A stretch of 27,049 nt of DNA from assembly GCA_905215045.1 (NCBI GenBank), contig CAJMOO010000019.1, forward strand, positions 1 through 27,049, written 5' to 3'. A model generated the notes under the pieces. That model was not told the origin of the DNA, did no database searches, and saw nothing but the letters and a program-made list of their open reading frames with translations. The translations under genes were made by a program, and so were the position numbers. Position 1 is the first letter of the stretch, and the number at the start of each line of letters is the position of its first letter. The stretch comes from an uncultured bacterium (GTDB lineage: Bacteria > Bacillota_A > Clostridia > Lachnospirales > Lachnospiraceae). This document shows, piece after piece, positions 16,790 through 22,775 of the stretch.

Positions 16790-17650
16790 ATGAGCCAAAA
16801 TACTTTTTCCATGTTCCCGAATGAACGATTTATTGATCTTAATATATACCAATTTGGTTATGAACAATGTTCCCCCTTACATTCCTTTGGACCATTTGTC
16901 AGAAATCATTATCTCTTTCATTATATAATTTCAGGAAAAGGAACTCTTCTTTCTACTTACCAAAACCAACTGCGAGAATATAAATTAGAAAAAGATATGG
17001 GATTTCTGATTTGTCCGAATACGATTAATCACTACTTTGCCGATGAAAATGATCCATGGGAATACACTTGGGTTGAATTTGATGGTATGAAAGTAAAAGA
17101 ATTTCTTGATCAATCTGGGGTTACTTTCAAAAATCCTATTTATCACCCCAATTCTATAGAATCAGCTCACAACCTTCGTGATCTAATTTTATATATAGCC
17201 CATCATTCGAATGAACCTCCCCTTCATTTAATTGGTTATATGTATCTGATTCTAAATCAGTTGATTCAGTCTTCCAGCTCTAAACATGATGTTCAATCTG
17301 GAAAATTAAGCGATTTTTATATAAAAGAGGCTATTTCATTTATTGAACAAAATTATATGCGCAATATTACTGTCGAAAATATGGCACAATTTTGTAACCT
17401 TAATCGAAGTTACTTTGGAAAGATCTTTCATGATAACATCGGAAAAAGTCCACAACAATTTTTAATTTCTTATCGCATGGGAAAAGCTGCTGATCAATTA
17501 AAAACAACAGACCTTCCTATCAAAGATATCTGTGAAAATGTTGGCTATCCAAATCAGCTACATTTCTCACGGGCTTTTAAAAATACATATGGTATATCTC
17601 CAAGTGAATATAGAAAACAAAACCATATTATCAAAAAAGATGATGAATAA
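16790..17650 (+). CDS. msmR: AraC-family regulator of the raffinose locus (MsmR-like)
   Basis: The N-terminal half is a cupin-like sugar-sensing domain (NHYLFHYIISGKGTLLSTYQ, then DMGFLICPNTINHYF). The C-terminal 100 residues contain two helix-turn-helix motifs: ITVENMAQFCNLNRSYFGKIF and IKDICENVGYPNQLHFSRAF, ending GISPSEYRK. I start at the second ATG (16790) because AAAGGAG lies 5 nt upstream; the ATG at 16775 would be inside the ribosome binding site. It diverges from msmE, so it most likely senses an alpha-galactoside and controls the msm operon, as MsmR does in streptococci. The gene symbol is by analogy. Confidence 0.9.
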   Translation: MSQNTFSMFPNERFIDLNIYQFGYEQCSPLHSFGPFVRNHYLFHYIISGKGTLLSTYQNQLREYKLEKDMGFLICPNTINHYFADENDPWEYTWVEFDGMKVKEFLDQSGVTFKNPIYHPNSIESAHNLRDLILYIAHHSNEPPLHLIGYMYLILNQLIQSSSSKHDVQSGKLSDFYIKEAISFIEQNYMRNITVENMAQFCNLNRSYFGKIFHDNIGKSPQQFLISYRMGKAADQLKTTDLPIKDICENVGYPNQLHFSRAFKNTYGISPSEYRKQNHIIKKDDE

Positions 17651-17653
17651 TCT

Positions 17654-17683
17654 AAAAAAGCTGCCACATAGGACAGCTTTTTT
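17654..17683. terminator. Bidirectional terminator between AraC gene and phosphoesterase gene
   Basis: AAAAAAGCTG (17654-17663) pairs with CAGCTTTTTT (17674-17683) around a 10-nt loop. It lies between the stop of the plus-strand AraC gene (17650) and the stop of the minus-strand phosphoesterase (17702) and can serve both. Confidence 0.92.
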
Positions 17684-17701
17684 AAATTTCTTATTTATTT
17701 T

Positions 17702-18292
17702 TCACCATTCAATTACATAATGATCATATGCATTTACAATGATCGTGTTTTTATATTGTGATACTCTGTTCATATCGTGTCCATAATTTAAATGAATATG
17801 TCCATGAACAAAGAATCTTGGATGCCAGTAGTCTATAATTTTTTGAAATGCCTGAAATCCCTGATGTGGATAATCTCTTCCATCATTCACCTTAAATGCT
17901 GGCGCATGCGTCACTAAAATATCAATTCCACTATGCTTTTTTAAAGCAAACCATAATTTTCGAAATCTACGATTCATTTCTTTTTGCGTATATTGAAATT
18001 TTCCACCATTATAATCAATGGATCCTCCCAGACCCATAATTCTGATTCCTTTGTATACAACGATCCGGTCTTCCACAGAAATGCATCCAAGCGGTGGATC
18101 ACTCTCATAAATTTCATCATGATTTCCATGAACATACAGCACATCCCCATGAAAAAAAGTAGCCAGAAATGATAAATATTTTGGATTTAAATCTCCACAA
18201 GAAATAATCAACTCAATTCCTTCTAACTTTTTTGGATGAAAATAATCCCATAAAGATTTGGATTCTACATCGGCTATTACTAATATTTTCAT
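17702..18292 (-). CDS. Calcineurin-like metallophosphoesterase
   Basis: A 196-residue cytoplasmic two-metal phosphoesterase. The metal-binding motifs are visible in order: IADVES (residues 6-11), CGDLN, GNHDE, THAP and GHIHLN. The first motif has Glu where the classical D-x-H has His, a feature I believe is shared by a subfamily of small clostridial enzymes. All other ligands are present, so it should still bind metal. The substrate (nucleotide, sugar phosphate or protein) is unknown. It starts one base after the stop of the BMP-like gene, with AAAGGATTG upstream, so it is the third gene of the gtfA operon. That tight linkage suggests a role connected to the BMP-like protein or to sugar-phosphate metabolism. 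Confidence 0.9.
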   Translation of the reverse strand: MKILVIADVESKSLWDYFHPKKLEGIELIISCGDLNPKYLSFLATFFHGDVLYVHGNHDEIYESDPPLGCISVEDRIVVYKGIRIMGLGGSIDYNGGKFQYTQKEMNRRFRKLWFALKKHSGIDILVTHAPAFKVNDGRDYPHQGFQAFQKIIDYWHPRFFVHGHIHLNYGHDMNRVSQYKNTIIVNAYDHYVIEW

Positions 18293-18293
18293 C

Positions 18294-20147
18294 TTACAAT
18301 CCTTTTTTGGCTGTTTTTGTTCCTTGCAACTCTACAATTTTTTTTGCTGATTCTTCCAAATTATCAATCGACGGAATTTCTCCTATAATATTTTCATAAA
18401 GGAAATCCATCCCAATTATATCTGTCGCACACATATCTTCATAAATTCGAAACCTTCCATCCGCAATTGATTGTTTTACAAATTCTATGAATCGTTTTGT
18501 TTCTTCGTCTAGACAACTAGTATAAGCAATTGAAACTGCCCCTGCAGATAATCCCCACCAATAACTGATTGCTTTCCCTTCCTTCAAAAAATTATTACGA
18601 TCCCAACTTTTATCAAAAATACTTTTTATAATCTTTTCATAAAAAACATTCCAATTCCATATCGGTATTGCAATATGTTGAATTTCATCTCCTTTTTTAG
18701 AAAATAATCCAAATTCGTTGCATTGCTGATCCGGTGTTGTTAAATCCTGTCCCAAAATATAAGTTATATTCTGATCATCCAATATTCTCTTTGTGTCATT
18801 CTTTACTGTAGACCACGCTAAATGTATCTTTGCTCTAGGATTTGTCATCCTTACTCCCAACGCAAAAGCATTAATATTTGAAATCATTCCATATATCGGA
18901 TAATCTGCTATGTAACCTATTTGATCTGTATCTGTTAAAATTCCTGCAAGTAAACCTAGAAGAAATCTTGTCTCATAAAACTTTCCATAATAGGTTCTCA
19001 TGTGTCCGCACCATATATTTAAAGAACAATTAAGAACTTTAATTTTAGGATATTCTACTGACATTTTCAGACTTGCATTTAAAAGAACAGGTGTTGTTGT
19101 AAAAATCACCTGACATCCTCTTTCAATTGCATTTTTTATAGCATGAATTGCTTGTTCCTCATTTTTTATATCATCATATGTTATCACTGAAATTTTATCC
19201 CCAAATTTCTTCTCCAGTTGTTTTTTCCCTTCCATATGGCTATATGTCCATATACTTGTTTTTGCTGACTTTACATTAATAAAAGCTATTTCAAGATGCT
19301 TTTTCTGAAATAGTAATCCCATTTTTGCTTCAGATTTTTCAGGCATTTCCAACAATTTTGTATCATTCTTTTTTCCAAACAAAACCATATAATCCCATGC
19401 TTTTAACATATTTTTCTGCATCTGCATTTTATCTTCTTCCAGCCATGCTTTGGCCCCAAAGATTTTAATATATGATAATATTGCATCTCCTATTGTTCCT
19501 GGATATTTTTTCATTTTTTTCATAGCCATAACCATATTATAATATGATGACTGAAAATCTTTCTGATTTTTTTCACTCCATGGAATTTCAAATATATTCA
19601 AAAAATAATTCGCTAATTCTGAAAATCTTTGTGATTTTTGAAAATAGATATTATAATTTTTGGATAATCTGTAAAAATCCAAAAACTCATAATAAATCTG
19701 ATTTTCTTCTGTATGATCTTTTTGAGGAATGAGTCTTATGACATTGGCTAAAACACTGTCTGCTCCTTCATACTTTAATACACTGACCCTCTTATTTCCT
19801 TCTTGAATATAAAACTGATGCATAAACTCATAAGCGATAACTGGTTCACGAATTCCTTCTTGTAAATGACTTTGATACAAAGCATCCCACTTTATAGCGA
19901 ATTCTGATTTTTCATCCAGCAGTGGATAAAAGCTCCTTGAAAAAGCATTCGTTCTTCCTTTTGTCTTTGTCCCAATGATCAGGTCGATCGGGATATACAG
20001 CAAACCTATATCTTGCTCTGCTACAATATCTGTAAATGATAATATCTCATCTAACACCTGAACATAGGGATATCTGCCTTTGACAGAATCCCCTCGATAT
20101 TCTTTTAACCCTAACTTTCTTGCCTTTTCATATTCTTCCAATGCCAT
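18294..20147 (-). CDS. Cytoplasmic BMP/PnrA-like ligand-binding protein with ParB-like N-terminal region
   Basis: From about residue 285 this protein matches the BMP/PnrA (Med) substrate-binding fold: EIAFINVKSAKTSIWTYSH, then YETRFLLGLLAGILTDTDQI, GYIADYPIYG and NAFALGVRMTNPRAKIHLAW. BMP proteins normally bind purine nucleosides as exported lipoproteins. Here there is no signal peptide or lipobox, and the first 280 residues are a different module. That module contains IPIDLIIGT and QEGNKRVSVLKYEGA (115-129), which recalls the ParB/sulfiredoxin G-x-x-R-x-x pattern. The protein is therefore probably a cytoplasmic sensor rather than an importer part, and no BMP permease or ATPase is nearby. It sits 3 bp after gtfA, its ribosome site lies inside gtfA, and the phosphoesterase follows after 1 bp. 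Function unknown. Confidence 0.85.
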   Translation of the reverse strand: MALEEYEKARKLGLKEYRGDSVKGRYPYVQVLDEILSFTDIVAEQDIGLLYIPIDLIIGTKTKGRTNAFSRSFYPLLDEKSEFAIKWDALYQSHLQEGIREPVIAYEFMHQFYIQEGNKRVSVLKYEGADSVLANVIRLIPQKDHTEENQIYYEFLDFYRLSKNYNIYFQKSQRFSELANYFLNIFEIPWSEKNQKDFQSSYYNMVMAMKKMKKYPGTIGDAILSYIKIFGAKAWLEEDKMQMQKNMLKAWDYMVLFGKKNDTKLLEMPEKSEAKMGLLFQKKHLEIAFINVKSAKTSIWTYSHMEGKKQLEKKFGDKISVITYDDIKNEEQAIHAIKNAIERGCQVIFTTTPVLLNASLKMSVEYPKIKVLNCSLNIWCGHMRTYYGKFYETRFLLGLLAGILTDTDQIGYIADYPIYGMISNINAFALGVRMTNPRAKIHLAWSTVKNDTKRILDDQNITYILGQDLTTPDQQCNEFGLFSKKGDEIQHIAIPIWNWNVFYEKIIKSIFDKSWDRNNFLKEGKAISYWWGLSAGAVSIAYTSCLDEETKRFIEFVKQSIADGRFRIYEDMCATDIIGMDFLYENIIGEIPSIDNLEESAKKIVELQGTKTAKKGL

Positions 20148-20150
20148 TGC

Positions 20151-21605
20151 TTAATCTCCCAGCAAATCATTTTGATAAATTACATTTTCCTCTTTAACAA
20201 TACAAAAATCAAATGTTTGCAAATCTGCTTTTAATGTAATAGATTCATTCCCATAACTTCTTGTAATTTCCAGTGAATGCTCTCTTGGAATTTTCACTTC
20301 AATTTCTCCTTCCAGATCAAATGCAGATTCCGTATTTCTTAATTCCATCAATCGTTTTAATTCCTTAACAACTTTTCGTTTTTGTTGTTCTTCTATTTCC
20401 TCCATTGAAAAGTAATGTCGATTGATATCTCTACCATTTTTTGTCTTTTCCATAAGTTCAATATCATTTTCCCCTGCCATCATTCCTACATAATATACCT
20501 GTGGTATTCCTGGTGCAAAAAATTGAATAGCTCTCGCAAGCAGATATGCTGCATCATTATTCCCAAGTGCTGAATAATAGGTTGTGTTTACTTGATAGAT
20601 ATCTAAATTATTATAGGCTTCTGTATTGTAGATTTTTTTTACATTTGCCCCTTTTACAAACATCTGTTCTTTTGTTTTTTCTACTTCTTCATCCGGAAGT
20701 AAGTCTTTTACATCAACGATTCCGATTCCATCATGTGTGTCTAACGTAGTAAATTGCTTTTTAGGAGACATTTCTAGCCAGTGTTTTAAGTATTTTCCTT
20801 CTCCATTATATAATGCATTCAAAACTAATACAGGAAGTGCAAAATCATAAATCCAAAAGCCTTGTTTCGCAATTTTCATCTGAATGCTATAGTGCTCATG
20901 GATTTCAGGAAGAATAACTACCTGATATTCTTCTAATATATCTTCAATCTCATGTAAAAGATTCCATATATCCGGCTCTACAAAAAAACAACTAGTGTTG
21001 GCTTTTTTTACTGCATAAGCAAAGGCATCCAAACGAATGATCGAAGCTCCTTTTTTACACATATTGATCAGTGTATTTTTAATAAACTCTTTTACAACAG
21101 GACTTTGTACATTTAAATCCACTTGTTCCGCATCAAAAGTACACCATATCTTTTCTTTTGTCCCATCTCCAAATTCTACTTCTATATATGGTGCTCTCGG
21201 TTTTCTCTTATAAATTTTATCTACCTGTTCTTGTGTTGGCTCCCCATTTTCCCAAAAATCTTTGTAACGAATAAAAAAATCTTTATATTCTGATTCTTCC
21301 TTTTTTTCTTTAAAATCATTAAAATATGTTGAACTTCTTGAAATATGATTTACCATAAAATCAAACATCAGATAATAATCCTTACTTAATTCCTTAACAT
21401 TCTCAAAACTTCCAAAACGTACATCTACCTGATCATATTGCATCGGAGCAAATCCTCGATCTGCTGAAGACGGAAAAAACGGAAGAATATGAATTCCTCC
21501 AACAGCTTTTGCATAATATTTATCTACAACAGATTTCAATTCATTCAAATCATTTCCTAAACTATCTGCATAAGTGATCAACATGATTTTGTTATTTAAT
21601 TTCAT
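20151..21605 (-). CDS. gtfA: Sucrose phosphorylase, GH13_18
   Basis: Splits sucrose with phosphate into alpha-glucose-1-phosphate and fructose in the cytoplasm. Its 484 residues have the usual length. The catalytic residues are Asp193 in IIRLDAFAYAVKK, Glu234 in ILPEIHEHY and the transition-state Asp292 in LDTHDGIG, positions matching the known bifidobacterial enzyme closely. The N-terminal HILPFFPSSADRGFAP and FDFMVNHISR strands are also characteristic. The related sucrose-6-phosphate or glucosylglycerate phosphorylases cannot be fully excluded by eye. AGGAGA lies 6 nt before the ATG. It completes raffinose breakdown after alpha-galactosidase, and its product can enter glycolysis or glycogen synthesis. 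First gene of a three-gene operon. Confidence 0.93.
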   Translation of the reverse strand: MKLNNKIMLITYADSLGNDLNELKSVVDKYYAKAVGGIHILPFFPSSADRGFAPMQYDQVDVRFGSFENVKELSKDYYLMFDFMVNHISRSSTYFNDFKEKKEESEYKDFFIRYKDFWENGEPTQEQVDKIYKRKPRAPYIEVEFGDGTKEKIWCTFDAEQVDLNVQSPVVKEFIKNTLINMCKKGASIIRLDAFAYAVKKANTSCFFVEPDIWNLLHEIEDILEEYQVVILPEIHEHYSIQMKIAKQGFWIYDFALPVLVLNALYNGEGKYLKHWLEMSPKKQFTTLDTHDGIGIVDVKDLLPDEEVEKTKEQMFVKGANVKKIYNTEAYNNLDIYQVNTTYYSALGNNDAAYLLARAIQFFAPGIPQVYYVGMMAGENDIELMEKTKNGRDINRHYFSMEEIEEQQKRKVVKELKRLMELRNTESAFDLEGEIEVKIPREHSLEITRSYGNESITLKADLQTFDFCIVKEENVIYQNDLLGD

Positions 21606-21654
21606 AAATTTCTCCTATCTTATCAATACTTTTTGTTTTTCATATTGTATCATT

Positions 21655-21676
21655 ATAGGAACAATCATGTACATGA
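21655..21676 (-). promoter_or_regulatory. gtfA promoter region with a TCATGTACATGA palindrome
   Basis: On the minus strand a TATAAT (21655-21660) lies about 50 nt upstream of gtfA. Directly upstream of it, 21665-21676 is a perfect 12-bp palindrome (TCATGTACATGA) placed between the -10 and the -35 position. No good -35 hexamer is visible. A bound repressor there would block the promoter. The rest of 21677-21866 is AT-rich, with nothing further that I can support. Confidence 0.5.
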
Positions 21677-21866
21677 CTACATATTTGTTAAAATATACCA
21701 TTATGCTATATTTCCATTAAATAATAGTACTTAACTAGCATTAAGATAATTTCTTTTTCTGTGACAGAATTAATCATATGTGTCATTGCTGACTTGTTTA
21801 TCAGAAATCATTATTCCAATTTTCGGTTAACTGCATAAGTGTTTTGCTGGTAATTGTAATCTATGA

Positions 21867-22040
21867 TCAAACTACCGTTTTTCCATCACGAATTGGCAAA
21901 TAAACAAATTCACCTAACGGACTGCTTAAAGTTACCTGATCACCAACTTTCAAATGATCCAACATATAGTTTGATCCGATTCCTCTAGGAACCCTTTTGA
22001 TCGTAAGTATATATTTGCCTTCCAGAACTTCTTTCGGTGA
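21867..22040 (-). pseudogene. Fragment of a ferredoxin-reductase-type FAD-binding domain
   Basis: On the minus strand an open frame of 57 codons reads like the FAD-binding beta-barrel of NADH-flavodoxin/ferredoxin reductase-like oxidoreductases. It has GKYILTIKRV, then SNYMLDHLKVGDQVTLSSPLGEF, and ends PIRDGKTVV followed by TGA. Relatives continue after this point into the NAD-binding domain with a glycine-rich loop, which is missing here. The 5' side begins directly beside the insertion-element end hairpin (22047-22079) without a start codon or ribosome site. It is therefore a relic cut on both sides. There is no sign that it is translated. Confidence 0.7.
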
Positions 22041-22046
22041 CATACT

Positions 22047-22079
22047 CCCACCACTTAAATCCCTGATTTTGAAGTGGGG
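22047..22079 (-). mobile_element. Right-end hairpin of an IS200/IS605-type element
   Basis: On the minus strand CCCACTT and AAGTGG-T-GGG form a 9-bp stem with one bulged T around a loop containing CAGGGA. It overlaps the stop codon of the tnpB remnant (22055). IS200/IS605 elements have such imperfect subterminal palindromes at their ends, with the right one just after tnpB, so position and form both fit. The exact element end is not visible and no target duplication is expected in this group. Confidence 0.6.
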
Positions 22080-22204
22080 GCTTCTTGCTCAATGGCTCCT
22101 TCACGAATGTTGATTGCTGCATTGCATAATCTATTCCAAGTATCTTCTGTCGGATAAATTCGGAAACGATATGCTATGTTTAATACTTTTTCTCTCCCTG
22201 AGTT
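22055..22204 (-). pseudogene. tnpB: Collapsed tnpB remnant: N-terminus joined to C-terminus
   Basis: The frame reads VLNIAYRFRIYPTEDT, the classic TnpB N-terminal opening, and then passes at once into WNRLCNAAINIREGAIE, which matches the TnpB C-terminal D-x-NAAINI motif, ending PTSKSGI at the stop 22055. A normal TnpB has about 350 residues between these points, including the RuvC-like catalytic residues and zinc finger. An internal deletion has therefore fused the two ends within about 45 codons. No ATG is present; GTA stands where the start would be. It cannot encode a nuclease, but the element's end is retained. Confidence 0.7.
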
Positions 22205-22260
22205 TCAATATATTGACGGATCACTTTTACTGGAGCGCCTGCTACTGGCACTTTTATAAG
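22180..22260 (-). pseudogene. tnpA: Remnant of the tnpA (Y1 transposase) C-terminus
   Basis: A 26-codon frame ends at 22180, overlapping the start of the tnpB remnant. It contains GAPVKVIRQYIETQGEKKY, which resembles the end of IS200/IS605 TnpA where the catalytic Tyr sits in an x-Y-I-x-x-Q helix. The tnpA-then-tnpB order and overlap match IS605 elements. It is short, so the call rests mainly on this motif and the context. Everything upstream of it is replaced by the TIGR04076-type fragment. Confidence 0.5.
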
Positions 22261-22662
22261 CATTGATAAAGTTTCCATCCTTCTGTGATAAATACTTGTC
22301 CTTCTTCTATATCGCAGGCATGCTCCATAGGATTTTCATATTTTTTCCATCAGATCTTTATATTCTGTTTTCCGAATTGCAGTAATTTTACATCTTTTCA
22401 CTGGTTTGCTCCTTTCACATTTTGATATGTCAAATTTCTGTACAGGGCCATCTGTTCCATTCCAGTCAAAGCCGTCCAGTTTTGTTCCATTCCACCATTC
22501 TTTATTATATCGTATTCTATTCATCAGGCTGCCATTTTCAGCAAATCGAATTTCATCATTTGATACAAGTATTCTTTTTGCCTCATCATTTTGGATAGAA
22601 AGAATGAGTGAGATAATTTCGTTATCAAATTTTCCGTTATATGTTTCTATTTTCAAAATCAT
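22254..22662 (-). pseudogene. Chimeric, frameshifted TIGR04076-type gene
   Basis: From the ATG at 22662 (AAGGAG just upstream) the frame opens MILKIETYNGKFDNEIISLI, which resembles the start of GNAT acetyltransferases. It then passes into FAENGSLMNRIRYNKEWWNG and a segment ending VKRCKITAIRKTEYKDLMEK. That last segment is the N-terminus of a TIGR04076-family protein, but the frame stops at 22336. If one A is removed from the run of six A at that point, the frame continues KYENPMEHACDIEEGQVFITEGW, again TIGR04076-like, and stops at 22254. The family normally continues for another 40 or so residues, here replaced by the insertion-element remnant. The gene thus has a homopolymer frameshift and a lost 3' end. 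Its original function is unknown. Confidence 0.7.
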
Positions 22663-22775
22663 CTTCTCCTTAAATTCCGATTTATTCCTTACATGATGAT
22701 TCAATCACATATGGCTGTATGTTTGTGCTTTTATTATAATTAATAGTATCACATTGCCTCACGAAATAAAACACA

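Noticed and set aside
22047..22260. A functional TnpB/omega-RNA nuclease system
   Set aside because: The tnpB remnant lacks the entire catalytic core and a start codon, so no nuclease can be made from this copy.
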